DNA of 15,616 nt from Acidimicrobiales bacterium (GCA_016936035.1 JAFGPU010000036.1:1-15616), one strand, 5' to 3'; positions 1-7,446 are shown, counted from the stretch's first letter. Numbers and translations are program-made. Notes: a model not told the origin generated them from the sequence alone.

Positions 1-1051
1 CCGTGTCCTCGATGCGGACGCCGCCGTGCTCGGGGAGGTAGACGCCGGGCTCGACGGTGACGACGTGGCCGTCGGCCAGGCTACCAGTCGCCGTGGCCGA
101 GACCCGAGGCGCCTCGTGGATGGCGAGCCCGACCCCGTGGCCCGTCCCGTGCAGGAACGCGTCCTCCCAGCCGGCCTCGCGCAGCACGGCGCGGCACGCC
201 TCATCGACGTCGCCCACCTCGACACCGGCACGCACGGCGGCCACGCCGGCCGCCTGGGCCGTACGGACCGTCTCGACCATGCGCTGCTGCGTCGCGGTCG
301 GCTCGCCGACCATGACGGTGCGGGTCATGTCGGAGTGGTAGCCGTCGACCAAGGCGCCGAAGTCGATCACCACCAGGTCGCCCTCGGCGATGCGGCGATC
401 GGCGGCGCGGTGGTGCGGCATCGCCCCGTTCGGGCCGGACGCGACGATCGTGTCGAACGACGGCGCCTCGGCCCCGAGGCGCCGCATCTGCCACTCGAGC
501 TCGAGCGCCACCTCGGCCTCGGTGGGCGACTCGCCGAGGCGGTGCCGCGCGGCCGCCAGCGCGGCGTCGGCCATGGCGCACGCGGCCTGGATGCGCGCGA
601 CCTCGCCGGCGTCCTTCACCGTGCGGAGGTGCTCGACCAGCCCCTCGGTCGCCACCACCTCGGTGCCGGCGAATGCCTCGACGAACCGGCGCTGCTGCGC
701 CCACGTGACGGCCTCGGCCTCGAGCCCGAGGCGGGCGCCGTCGACGAGCGCGCCCGCGAGGACCTTCAGCTGCTCGGCGCTGCTGCGGCCGATCTCGATG
801 TCGGCCTCGACGCGCGCCCCGGCGAGCTGGGTGGCGGCCTGGTCGCGGTAGCGGCCGTCGGTGACGAACACCAGCGCGTCGGGCGTGACGAGCACCATGG
901 CGGCCGAGCCGGTGAAGCCCGTGAGGTACCGGACGTTGGTGATGTCGGTTACGAGCAGGGCGTCGCAGCCGGCGTCGCCCAGCCGTGACCGCAGGCGGCC
1001 CGCCCGGTCGGCGACGTCCATCGGGGGGAGCGACGAGCGGTCGAAGGTCAC
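1..1051 (-). CDS. pepQ: Xaa-Pro peptidase (M24 aminopeptidase P / prolidase family), 3' end cut by window
   Basis: M24 'pita-bread' metallopeptidase that cleaves Xaa-Pro bonds in peptides in the cytosol. 350 codons are visible from a GTG at 1051, and the gene runs off the left edge. The N-terminal creatinase-like domain carries TDITNVRYLTGFTGS. The catalytic domain has DFGALVDGYHSDMTRT (D230, D241), HGTGHGVGLAIHE (H305), EPGVY (E334) and VRIEDT (E348). All five metal ligands are present. Their spacing (11, 64, 29, 14 residues) equals that of Pyrococcus furiosus prolidase as I recall it, so only about 20 C-terminal residues should be missing. I chose GTG 1051 because TATCCT sits 6 nt upstream, which suggests a leaderless start; an ATG at 1021 is the alternative. 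The gene lies 43 nt after aroB. Aminopeptidase P versus dipeptidase activity cannot be told from this sequence, so the pepQ symbol rests on ligand spacing and gene order. Confidence 0.93.
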   Translation of the reverse strand, partial: MTFDRSSLPPMDVADRAGRLRSRLGDAGCDALLVTDITNVRYLTGFTGSAAMVLVTPDALVFVTDGRYRDQAATQLAGARVEADIEIGRSSAEQLKVLAGALVDGARLGLEAEAVTWAQQRRFVEAFAGTEVVATEGLVEHLRTVKDAGEVARIQAACAMADAALAAARHRLGESPTEAEVALELEWQMRRLGAEAPSFDTIVASGPNGAMPHHRAADRRIAEGDLVVIDFGALVDGYHSDMTRTVMVGEPTATQQRMVETVRTAQAAGVAAVRAGVEVGDVDEACRAVLREAGWEDAFLHGTGHGVGLAIHEAPRVSATATGSLADGHVVTVEPGVYLPEHGGVRIEDT

Positions 1052-1057
1052 CAGCGC

Positions 1058-1063
1058 AGGATA
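1058..1063 (-). promoter_or_regulatory. -10 element (TATCCT) for the Xaa-Pro peptidase, probable leaderless start
   Basis: TATCCT on the minus strand matches the actinobacterial TANNNT -10 consensus. It is followed by exactly 6 nt and then GTG, which would place the transcription start at the start codon. No convincing -35 is seen, and there is no Shine-Dalgarno before the GTG. The element lies in the 43-nt gap after aroB. Confidence 0.5.
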
Positions 1064-1094
1064 GAGGGGTGCGGCAGGCCGCCACCCGCCTGCG

Positions 1095-2141
1095 TCAGCC
1101 CAGCCCGGCCAGGGCGTCGAGCGCAGCGGCGGCGTCGTCGGGATCGACGCCGGTCACCACCTCGACCCCACCGGGCCCGTCCAGGGCGAACGTCAGGCCG
1201 ACGACCGCCTTCTTGTCGCGGGCCATCAGGGCGAGCAGCTCGCCGGGCTCGACGCCTTCGGGCAGGACGGTGCGGAGCCCGTAGCTCGCGACGACGTCGC
1301 GGTGCTGGTCGACCCGCGACCGGTCGATGCGTCCCAGGCGGTGCGCGAGGTGGGCGGCGTAGACGAGGCCGACCGCCACCGCCTCGCCGTGGCGCAGGTC
1401 GTAGCGGCCCGCGGTCTCGAGTGCGTGGGCGAGGGTGTGGCCGTAGTTGAGCGTGGCCCGGCCGCGCGTGTTGGTGACGTCCTCGCGCTCGTCGGCCGCC
1501 ACCACCTCGGCCTTGATGCGCACGCAGGCGGCGATGCGCTCCTCCAGCGGCAGCGCCAGCAGGTCCTCGCCGGTGAGGAAGTGGTACTTGGCCATCTCGC
1601 CCATGCCGCTCAGGCGCTCGCGCTCGGGCAGCGTCGCCAGCGCGTCGGTGTCGCACAGCACCGCCCGGGGCTGCCAGAACGCCCCGACGAGGTTCTTGCC
1701 CTCGGGAAGGTTCACCCCGGTCTTGCCGCCGATGGCGGCGTCGACCATGGCGAGCAGCGTGGTGGCCACGTGCACCACGGCGACACCGCGGTGGTAGACG
1801 GCGGCGGCGAACCCGGCGACGTCGGTGACCAGTCCCCCACCGACGGCCACGACGCCGTCGGCCCGGGTGAGGCCCCACCGCGACCACGAGCGGCACAGGT
1901 CCTCGACCGTCGCCAGCGACTTGGCGGTCTCGCCGTCGCCGATGGTGAACACCTCGTGGTCGTGGTCGATATCGAGGTCCAGCCCGATGCCGGCCTGGGT
2001 CACCACCGCCACCCGCCGCACCGAGGGGCCGACCAGCCCGTCGAGGCGGTCGCGGACGCCGGAACCGACCACCACGGGGTAGGTCGACCCCCCGGCGTGC
2101 ACGGTGACGGTGTGGGCCGCCACCCGCTCACCGCCCGCCAT
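1095..2141 (-). CDS. aroB: 3-dehydroquinate synthase
   Basis: Second step of the shikimate pathway: NAD- and metal-dependent conversion of DAHP to 3-dehydroquinate in the cytosol. 348 aa, the usual length. The NAD-binding region has VVAVGGGLVTDVAGF (GGG 101-103, D107), then HVATTLLAMVDAAIGGKTGVN (shown in part: K140 in GGKTGVN). Candidate metal ligands are E182 in GMGEMAKY, H235 in LNYGHTLAHALE and H251 in RHGEAVAVG. I chose ATG 2141 because GGAG lies 9 nt upstream (2151-2154) and the protein then begins just before its first beta strand. A GTG a few codons in (V7) is possible. The frame stays open for 93 codons further upstream, but that stretch is aroK read in another frame. The start overlaps the aroK end by 14 nt, which suggests translational coupling. 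The next gene is the peptidase; no dehydroquinase gene (aroQ/aroD) intervenes. Confidence 0.97.
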   Translation of the reverse strand: MAGGERVAAHTVTVHAGGSTYPVVVGSGVRDRLDGLVGPSVRRVAVVTQAGIGLDLDIDHDHEVFTIGDGETAKSLATVEDLCRSWSRWGLTRADGVVAVGGGLVTDVAGFAAAVYHRGVAVVHVATTLLAMVDAAIGGKTGVNLPEGKNLVGAFWQPRAVLCDTDALATLPERERLSGMGEMAKYHFLTGEDLLALPLEERIAACVRIKAEVVAADEREDVTNTRGRATLNYGHTLAHALETAGRYDLRHGEAVAVGLVYAAHLAHRLGRIDRSRVDQHRDVVASYGLRTVLPEGVEPGELLALMARDKKAVVGLTFALDGPGGVEVVTGVDPDDAAAALDALAGLG

Positions 2142-2697
2142 CGACCGACGCTCCGGCCTCGGTGACGAGCCGGGCGATGTGGCGGGCGAGCGCCCGCTTG
2201 GGCTTCTCGTCACCGCCGTGGAACTGCTCGATGTCGACGGCCACGTCGGCCACCTGCTCGTACAGGGGGGTCCGCTCGGCCAAGAGGCGCGCCAGGGTGG
2301 TCTGCGGGTCGTCCGCGAGCAGCGGCCGGTGGGTCGGGTCGGTGCGGCCCGCCAGGAACTCGGCCGAAGCCCGCAGCCAGACCACGTAGGCGCGCGCCAG
2401 CAGCTCTCGGTTGCCGGCACCGGTGACCGCCCCGCCGCCCGCCGCCACGACGAGCGGCGCCTGGCGACCGATCAGGTCGGCGAGGACCTCGGTCTCGACC
2501 TGGCGGAACCACGCCTCGCCGTGGGCGCGGAAGATCGTGGGGATCGTCATGCCCTCGCGCAGCTCGATCTGCTCGTCGAGGTCCGCGAAGGGCCGCTGCA
2601 CCTCCTTGGCGAGGCGCCGCCCGACGGTGCTCTTGCCCACGCCCATCAGGCCGACGAGCACGATGTGACGCCCGGTGGCGCCCGGACGGTCAGCCAT
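2128..2697 (-). CDS. aroK: Shikimate kinase
   Basis: Phosphorylates shikimate at the 3-hydroxyl with ATP, in the cytosol. 189 aa, normal for AroK. The P-loop is GLMGVGKST (residues 16-24). Shikimate binding is shown by DLDEQIE (D39/D41), the FR of AWFRQVE (R65) and GGGAV (87-91). The mobile lid is GRTDPTHRPLL (R118, R124). ATG 2697 overlaps the aroC stop by 8 nt (ATGGCTGA). The frame is open 20 codons further up, but that stretch is aroC coding sequence and starting there would give an extension with no family counterpart. No Shine-Dalgarno is seen, so expression probably depends on coupling to aroC. The C-terminus overlaps aroB by 14 nt. Together with AroC and AroB it forms the compact aroCKB set known from many actinobacteria. 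Confidence 0.97.
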   Translation of the reverse strand: MADRPGATGRHIVLVGLMGVGKSTVGRRLAKEVQRPFADLDEQIELREGMTIPTIFRAHGEAWFRQVETEVLADLIGRQAPLVVAAGGGAVTGAGNRELLARAYVVWLRASAEFLAGRTDPTHRPLLADDPQTTLARLLAERTPLYEQVADVAVDIEQFHGGDEKPKRALARHIARLVTEAGASVDGGR

Positions 2698-3859
2698 CGC
2701 GCAGGGTCGCCTGGAAGGCGGCGAGGTTGCGCTCGACCTCGGGCACCGAGTCGCCACCGAACTTGCGGAGCGCCTCGCCCGCCAGCACCAGCGCCACCAT
2801 GGTCTCGGCCACCACGCCCATGGCGGGCACGGCCGTGACGTCGGTGCGCTCCTTGAAGCTGACCGTCTCTTCCTTGGTGGCGACGTCGACGGTCGTGAGC
2901 ACCGGGCGGTTGAGCGTCGCCAACGGCTTCATCGACGCGCGGCACACGACCAGCTCGCCCGTGGTCATGCCGCCTTCGACACCCCCGGCCCGCGTCGAGG
3001 TGCGCCGGTAGGCGTGGTCGGCGGCATCCCAGGTGATGGGATCGTGCGCCTGGCTGCCGGGGAGACCCGCGACCTCGAACCCGTCGCCGATCTCGACGCC
3101 CTTCACCGCCTGGATGCTCATGAGCGCCTGGGCGAGCAGGCCGTCGATGCGCCGGTCCCAGTGGACGTGGCTGCCCAGGCCCACGGGCACCCCGTAGCCC
3201 AGCACCTCGACGACCCCACCGAGGCTGTCGCCGGCCTTGGACACGGCCTTGACCTCGTCGACCATGGCCGCCTCGGCCGCCGCGTCGAAGCAGCGCAGCA
3301 CCGAGGCGTCCACCCGCTCGAGGTCGTCAGGACGGGGCCGCTCGGGCGACTTGCTGCGCACCGACCCCATCTGGATCACGTGCGACACCACGTGGGCGCC
3401 GAGGTGTCCGAGCAGGTTCTTGGCCAGCGCCCCGGCCGCCACCCGGGCCGCGGTCTCGCGGGCGGACGCCCGTTCGAGCACGTCGCGCGCGTCGGTGAAG
3501 CCGTACTTCTGCATGCCCGCCAGGTCGGCGTGGCCGGGCCGGGGCTGGGTGAGCGGCTGGCGGGTGCGGCCCGGCTCGACCGACATCTCCTCGTGCCACT
3601 TGTCGGAGCGCGTCCACTCGGTGTTCCCGATCTCGATGGCCACGGGCGACCCGAGGGTGCGCCCGTGGCGGACGCCGCCGACGATGGTGACCTCGTCCTG
3701 CTCGAAGCGCATGCGCGGCCCCCGTCCGTAGCCGAGGCGTCGGCGCGCCAGTTCGGTGCGGATGTCGTCGACCGTCACCGGCAGGCCCGCAGGCAGGCCC
3801 TCGACGATGACGACCAGCGCACGGCCGTGGGACTCGCCTGCAGTCAGGTACCGGAGCAC
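2690..3859 (-). CDS. aroC: Chorismate synthase
   Basis: Final step of the common aromatic pathway: reduced-FMN-dependent 1,4-elimination of phosphate from EPSP to give chorismate. 389 aa, full length. It starts with LRYLTAGESHG, the first family signature, with H11. It continues with GRGPRMRFEQDEV, PRPGHADLAGMQKYGF (H110), RASARETAARVAAGALAK (130-147) and EGGMTTGELVVCRASMKP. Both conserved histidines and the arginine-rich FMN/EPSP pocket are present. The start is GTG 3859, because the family normally begins within a residue or two of LRYLTAGE. No Shine-Dalgarno is visible, but TATCGT lies 6 nt upstream, suggesting a leaderless transcript and a promoter of its own. It is the first gene of the aroCKB set, 73 nt after the prepilin peptidase, and overlaps aroK by 8 nt. 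Confidence 0.98.
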   Translation of the reverse strand: MLRYLTAGESHGRALVVIVEGLPAGLPVTVDDIRTELARRRLGYGRGPRMRFEQDEVTIVGGVRHGRTLGSPVAIEIGNTEWTRSDKWHEEMSVEPGRTRQPLTQPRPGHADLAGMQKYGFTDARDVLERASARETAARVAAGALAKNLLGHLGAHVVSHVIQMGSVRSKSPERPRPDDLERVDASVLRCFDAAAEAAMVDEVKAVSKAGDSLGGVVEVLGYGVPVGLGSHVHWDRRIDGLLAQALMSIQAVKGVEIGDGFEVAGLPGSQAHDPITWDAADHAYRRTSTRAGGVEGGMTTGELVVCRASMKPLATLNRPVLTTVDVATKEETVSFKERTDVTAVPAMGVVAETMVALVLAGEALRKFGGDSVPEVERNLAAFQATLRDG

Positions 3860-3865
3860 GAGACG

Positions 3866-3871
3866 ACGATA
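3866..3871 (-). promoter_or_regulatory. -10 element (TATCGT) for aroC, probable leaderless start
   Basis: TATCGT on the minus strand fits TANNNT and is separated from the aroC GTG by 6 nt. AT-rich hexamers are rare in this sequence, and the spacing repeats that seen before the peptidase gene and rarA. It would make aroCKB a transcription unit separable from the genes upstream. No clear -35 is seen. Confidence 0.5.
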
Positions 3872-3932
3872 CCGGCCTGCCTCGCGCCCACCGGAACCCG
3901 CCGACCTGCGGCGCCGACCCGCCGGCGGCGTG

Positions 3933-4754
3933 TCACACGGTGGTCAGCGCCACCACGGCGCCGCCGACCGCCAGGGCGGGGCCGAAGGGGAACGGCCGGT
4001 CGCGCCCGCGCACCGCGACCAGGGCGAGCCCCGCGACCGAGCCCAGGAGCCCGGCGAGCAGGCCCGCCCGGAGCGAGCCCTCGACCGGTGCGAGCACCGG
4101 ATGGTCGAGTCGCCACGCGCACCAGCCGACCGCGGCGCCGACCAGCGTGGCGAGCCGCACGTCGCCGAAGCCGAGCGCACGCGGCGAGACGAGGTGCAGT
4201 GCCAGCATCATCCCGCCGTAGGCCGCGGCTCCGACGACGGCGCCCGCCAGCCGGCGCGCCGGCCCGTCGACGGCGGCGGCCAGGACGAACCCGGCGGCGA
4301 CCGATGCGCCCGTCGCGTAGACGAACCGTGTCGGTATGCGCATCACGGCCAGGTCGACCGCGCACATCGCGACCAGCCCGGCCACGAGCGCGAGCAGCGG
4401 CAGCAGCGACACCGACCACCCGACCACCGCCGCCGTGACGCCGAAGCAGACGCCGGTCACCAGCTCGAGCGCCAGGTAGCGGCGACGGAGCGGGGCCCGG
4501 CAGCCGCGACACCGGCCGCCGGCGACCAGGGCCGGCAGAGCGGGCGCCCTGCCAGGCGCGAGGACGATGCCGCACCGGGTGCAGGCGGCCCGCGGGCGAC
4601 CGAGCTCGCGCGCCGCCGGCACCCGTCCCAACCAGGCCGGCAGCACGACCCGCCACCCCACCCACCGCAGGACGGCATGGTTGAGCAACGGGCCGACGAC
4701 CGCGACGCCGAGCGCGGTCGCCGCCGTGGCCAGCAGGGCGGGGCTCATGCGCAC
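3933..4754 (-). CDS. Type IV prepilin peptidase (A24 aspartic protease family)
   Basis: Polytopic membrane aspartic protease that removes the leader peptide of type IV pilin-like proteins. 273 aa with many hydrophobic segments. The cytoplasmic loop carries two CxxC pairs (CTRC 58-61, CRGC 82-85), typical zinc-binding cysteines of PilD-like enzymes. Catalytic aspartates are D134 (in AVDLAVMRIP) and D198 in the GFGD motif (195-198). The C-terminal RPFPFGPALA resembles the conserved iPFGPfLa of the family. The IPD often seen after the first aspartate is IPT here; that second residue is not catalytic. The start is GTG 4754, or ATG 4748 two codons in; neither has a strong Shine-Dalgarno. The gene lies 104 nt after the DUF4388 gene and before aroC. 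A prepilin peptidase homologue between aroE and aroC is, as I recall, common in actinobacteria including mycobacteria. No pilin or pilus ATPase gene is in the window. Confidence 0.92.
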   Translation of the reverse strand: MRMSPALLATAATALGVAVVGPLLNHAVLRWVGWRVVLPAWLGRVPAARELGRPRAACTRCGIVLAPGRAPALPALVAGGRCRGCRAPLRRRYLALELVTGVCFGVTAAVVGWSVSLLPLLALVAGLVAMCAVDLAVMRIPTRFVYATGASVAAGFVLAAAVDGPARRLAGAVVGAAAYGGMMLALHLVSPRALGFGDVRLATLVGAAVGWCAWRLDHPVLAPVEGSLRAGLLAGLLGSVAGLALVAVRGRDRPFPFGPALAVGGAVVALTTV

Positions 4755-4858
4755 CCGATCACCGGCCGGGTGTCTTCACCGGTCCGTAGGGCCACGGGCG
4801 GCGCGGAAGCGGGGTCCGGGACGCGCGTCGACGCGAGCAGGGGCGGTGGCGGTGGCGG

Positions 4859-6406
4859 TCAGCGAACCGAGGACAGGAAGCTGATGAGACGCCCCCGGTG
4901 GGCGATCTCCTCGCCCTGGCTCGGCCCACGGCCGCCCGAGGTGCCACCCTGGTTGCCCACCGTGGCCTGCACCGCAGCCCGAGCTTCGGGGCTCATGGCC
5001 GCCACATGGGGGGCGAGCTCGTTGTCGTTGGGCGCCGGGCGGCTGGGCCCGAGGCTGCTGAGCCCGCTGAACGGCGAGGTCGGAGGACCGCCGTTGGTGC
5101 CTCCACCATTGGTGTCGTCGGCGGCCCAGTGCAGATCGGGCGGGAGCGACGACGGCGTGACCGGGCGGATCTGCCCCGTGTCGCGCGCGGCCGGCGACGG
5201 GCCGAGCCGACCGCCGTCGAACGGTGACGAACCGGACCGGCCGCCGTTGCGACCCGGGCCCGCGGGGGCGCCGGGACCGGCGGGAGCGGACGGCGGACGG
5301 GTCGGGCCGTCCGCCCGCGGGCGCGGCGCGCGCGTGCCGGGGCGCTCGGACGGGACCGGCCTGGTGGTGCCGGTGTCTCGCCGGGCCGTCGGGCCGGCGT
5401 CGCGCGGCCCACCGACGGGCTTTGCGCCGCTGTCGTTGGTACGGGCGGGCGGCGGCGAGGCCGGCGGTCGGCCGACCGACCTGGTCGAGCCTGTGACCGG
5501 AGGCGTCGAGCCCGTGGTCGGGGGCCCGGCGCTGCGCGAAGTGCCGTTGCGCCCCGACGCGCTCGCGCTGCGGCCCCGGCCGAGGCGCGAGGCGAGCCCG
5601 CCCTTGGTGGGCGGCTCGGGCGGCGCGGGCGGAGGCGTGGCGATCGTGTCGTCGAGCGACGCCCGCGTCGGCCCGTTGGCGGGCACCGAGCGCTGATCGC
5701 GGACCGCCGGGACCTCGCCCGTCAGCCAGCCGGCGCGCGGCGACTCGCCGGTGAGCGGTCCGTTGCGCCCTGCGGGCGCGACGGACTCGGGCTCGGGGCG
5801 GGCGGCCGGGCGGCCCCGCGACAGGTCGCTGTCGCTCGCCGGTGGACGTGCGGCGCTGCCAGGGGATGCGACCTCGGCGACACCCAGGTCGACCAGATCG
5901 CGCACCGCCCGGGAGACCCCGAGCTCGGTGAGCCCCAGCGTCTTGGCCAGCTCGCCGACCGTGCGGCCCGAGGCGACGGCGACGAGCGAGCGCCACCGCT
6001 CGGCGTCGATGGTGACCTCGTCGACCGACAGGTCGGAGGCCAGGGCGACCTCGTGCGCCAGCGACGGGACGACGGACTCGAGCTCTGACCACTCGCTCAG
6101 CAGAGCGTTGGCTCGGCGCAGCAGCGACTCGACGTCCTCGGGCTCGCCGACGGCGTTCGGCGCGTCGTCGCCGTCGAACGCGAACGCCCCGGAGCGGAAC
6201 CGCAGCAGCTCGAAGACGACCTCGTCGGTGGGCGTGCCGTCGACAGCACGCTCGGCGTCGGCGTCGACGACACCACCGTCGGCCAACCACACGCTGCCCT
6301 GCCCACGATCGCCATCGATCCGGAGCCGCCCGGTCTTCGACGTGGTGGCGAGCAGCCGCAGGACATCCGGGAGAGAAAATGTGTCGAGAGTCCCTTGCAG
6401 CGCCAA
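4859..6406 (-). CDS. DUF4388 (PATAN-like) domain protein with long disordered tail
   Basis: 515 aa. Residues 2-105 match the DUF4388/PATAN pattern: GTLDTFSLPDVLRLLATTSK, then TGRLRI, then GSVWLADGGVVDADA. Residues 110-180 look like a helical winged-helix-like segment (SVDEVTIDAERWRSLVAVA, then GRTVGELAKTLGLTELGVS). Residues 181-460 are low-complexity Pro/Thr/Ser/Arg/Gly and probably disordered. The last 50 residues become ordered-looking again (MSPEARAAVQATVG and the end RGRLISFLSSVR). There is no signal peptide or membrane span. The start is TTG 6406, supported by a strong GGAGGT 6 nt upstream. Related domains occur in cyanobacterial PatA-type response regulators and in proteins linked to motility, often as interaction modules. 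A role in signalling or pilus control is inference, supported only by the neighbouring prepilin peptidase. The biochemical function is unknown. Confidence 0.85.
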   Translation of the reverse strand: MALQGTLDTFSLPDVLRLLATTSKTGRLRIDGDRGQGSVWLADGGVVDADAERAVDGTPTDEVVFELLRFRSGAFAFDGDDAPNAVGEPEDVESLLRRANALLSEWSELESVVPSLAHEVALASDLSVDEVTIDAERWRSLVAVASGRTVGELAKTLGLTELGVSRAVRDLVDLGVAEVASPGSAARPPASDSDLSRGRPAARPEPESVAPAGRNGPLTGESPRAGWLTGEVPAVRDQRSVPANGPTRASLDDTIATPPPAPPEPPTKGGLASRLGRGRSASASGRNGTSRSAGPPTTGSTPPVTGSTRSVGRPPASPPPARTNDSGAKPVGGPRDAGPTARRDTGTTRPVPSERPGTRAPRPRADGPTRPPSAPAGPGAPAGPGRNGGRSGSSPFDGGRLGPSPAARDTGQIRPVTPSSLPPDLHWAADDTNGGGTNGGPPTSPFSGLSSLGPSRPAPNDNELAPHVAAMSPEARAAVQATVGNQGGTSGGRGPSQGEEIAHRGRLISFLSSVR

Positions 6407-6412
6407 CGCTGT

Positions 6413-6418
6413 ACCTCC
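6413..6418 (-). promoter_or_regulatory. Strong ribosome binding site (GGAGGT) deciding a TTG start
   Basis: GGAGGT on the minus strand is followed by ACAGCG and then TTG, a 6-nt spacing. It is the only near-perfect Shine-Dalgarno I found in the window and fixes the TTG start of the DUF4388 gene. Confidence 0.8.
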
Positions 6419-6457
6419 GATGTGATCGTCCCGCCATGAATCCCCAGCGCAGGCGTC

Positions 6458-6463
6458 AGCCTA
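6458..6463 (-). promoter_or_regulatory. Putative -10 element (TAGGCT) upstream of the DUF4388 gene
   Basis: TAGGCT fits TANNNT and would give a 5' leader of about 45 nt containing the GGAGGT site. The surrounding bases, CTAGGCTGACGCC, nearly repeat the sequence before alaS (CTAGGCTGACACC). No good -35 is visible, so this is tentative. Confidence 0.35.
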
Positions 6464-6509
6464 GGCCGCGCGCGCCCCACACACCCAGCGTCGGACCGAC
6501 CACCGGCTG

Positions 6510-6547
6510 CTGAAACCGGCCCGCCAACGCCGCTACCAGGGTTTCAG
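6510..6547 (-). terminator. Inverted repeat 3' of aroE, possible terminator
   Basis: CTGAAACC (6510-6517) and GGTTTCAG (6540-6547) form a perfect 8-bp inverted repeat with a 22-nt loop. It begins 5 nt after the aroE stop in the transcript direction. There is no U-tract. It could be a terminator separating aroE from the DUF4388 gene, or a protein-binding palindrome. Confidence 0.35.
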
Positions 6548-6552
6548 TCGGG

Positions 6553-7446
6553 TTACGGCCCGCCGTCGGAATGCGCGCGACGGGCGAGCTCGCGCCGGAT
6601 CGCGGCCGTCATCGGCGCGAGCGGTGGCTCGAGACCGGTCCACCGGCGGAAGGCGTGCGCGGCCTGGTGCACCAGCATGCCGACGCCGGTGACCGCCACC
6701 GCCCCGCGGGCGCGGGCCGCCCGCAGCAGCGCCGTGGTCTCCGGCTGGTAGACGAGATCGACCACGACCTGGCCGGCCCGCAGCAGCTCGGGGTCGACGG
6801 GCGTCGCCCCGCCGGCGGCGGTGCCGTCCCCCATCCCCACCGGCGTGGCGTTCACCACGAGGTCGGCCGTCGGGATGTCGTCCACGGTGCCGACCCGCCC
6901 CCGGTCGCCCACGATCTGCACGGCCCGGGCGGCCGGGCCCGGCGAGCGGTTCACGATGGCGACCTCCGCCGCTCCTGCGACGGCGACGGCGTGGGCGACG
7001 GCGCGCCCGGCCCCGCCGGCGCCGACCACCACGCACCGGCGGCCGGCGACCTCGATGCCCTCGTCGAGGCGGAGGGCATCGACGAAGCCGGCCCCGTCGG
7101 TGTTGTCGCCCACGATGCGGTCGTCGCGCCGGAACACGCAGTTGACCGCACCGAGCGCGGCCGCCACCGGGGTGCGCTCGTCGACGGCGTCGTGCACGGC
7201 CGCCTTGTGCGGCATCGTGACCGACAGACCACCCAGCCCGAGCGTGCGCATCGCATCGATCGCCTCCGCTCCCCTGCCCTCGGGCACCTCGAACGCCAGG
7301 TAGACCCAGTCGAGGCCGAGGGCGGCGAAGGCCGCGTTGTGGATCGCCGGTGACAGGGAGTGCCGCACCGGCGAGCCGATCACGGCGGCGACCCGGGTGG
7401 CGCCCGTGATCACTGCGGCGCGGGCGTCATCCGCACTGTCCGGCAT
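6553..7446 (-). CDS. aroE: Shikimate dehydrogenase
   Basis: NADPH-dependent reduction of 3-dehydroshikimate to shikimate in the cytosol. 297 aa. Substrate-domain motifs: GSPVRHSLSPAIHN (S30, S32), LSVTMPHK (catalytic K81), AVNC (N102) and GDNTDG (113-118, catalytic D117). The Rossmann domain has VVVGAGGAGRA (GAGGAG 142-147) and NRS (166-168), the usual NADP-specificity position, then NATPVGM. The C-terminal TGVGMLVHQAAHAF closes the substrate site. ATG 7446 overlaps the mltG end by 20 nt, so translational coupling is likely. A GTG at 7413 (before ITGATRVAAVIGSP) would remove the overlap and cannot be excluded, since neither start has a Shine-Dalgarno. It is separated from the other aro genes by the DUF4388 and prepilin peptidase genes. 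Confidence 0.97.
   Translation of the reverse strand: MPDSADDARAAVITGATRVAAVIGSPVRHSLSPAIHNAAFAALGLDWVYLAFEVPEGRGAEAIDAMRTLGLGGLSVTMPHKAAVHDAVDERTPVAAALGAVNCVFRRDDRIVGDNTDGAGFVDALRLDEGIEVAGRRCVVVGAGGAGRAVAHAVAVAGAAEVAIVNRSPGPAARAVQIVGDRGRVGTVDDIPTADLVVNATPVGMGDGTAAGGATPVDPELLRAGQVVVDLVYQPETTALLRAARARGAVAVTGVGMLVHQAAHAFRRWTGLEPPLAPMTAAIRRELARRAHSDGGP

Noticed and set aside
26..988. Long open frame on the plus strand opposite the peptidase gene
   Set aside because: The minus strand encodes a peptidase with all five metal ligands; the plus frame is an antisense product of GC-rich codon bias.
1095..2420. Possible aroK-aroB fusion, since the aroB frame stays open 93 codons upstream
   Set aside because: That extension is aroK read out of frame; aroK and aroB have their own starts and stops with a 14-nt overlap.
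3860..3932. CCGCCGGCGG palindrome between the prepilin peptidase gene and aroC as a terminator
   Set aside because: It is self-complementary with no loop, and such GC palindromes are expected by chance here.
4755..4858. Search for a terminator or promoter between the DUF4388 gene and the prepilin peptidase gene
   Set aside because: Only a 10-bp self-complementary GCGTCGACGC and a short ACCGG/CCGGT pair are present, and no TANNNT lies near the start; not enough to call a feature.
2675..5696. Very long plus-strand open frames (up to 646 codons) opposite aroC, the prepilin peptidase and the DUF4388 gene
   Set aside because: Composition is Arg/Pro/Gly/Ala-heavy without any domain, and each real gene on the minus strand has clear family motifs.
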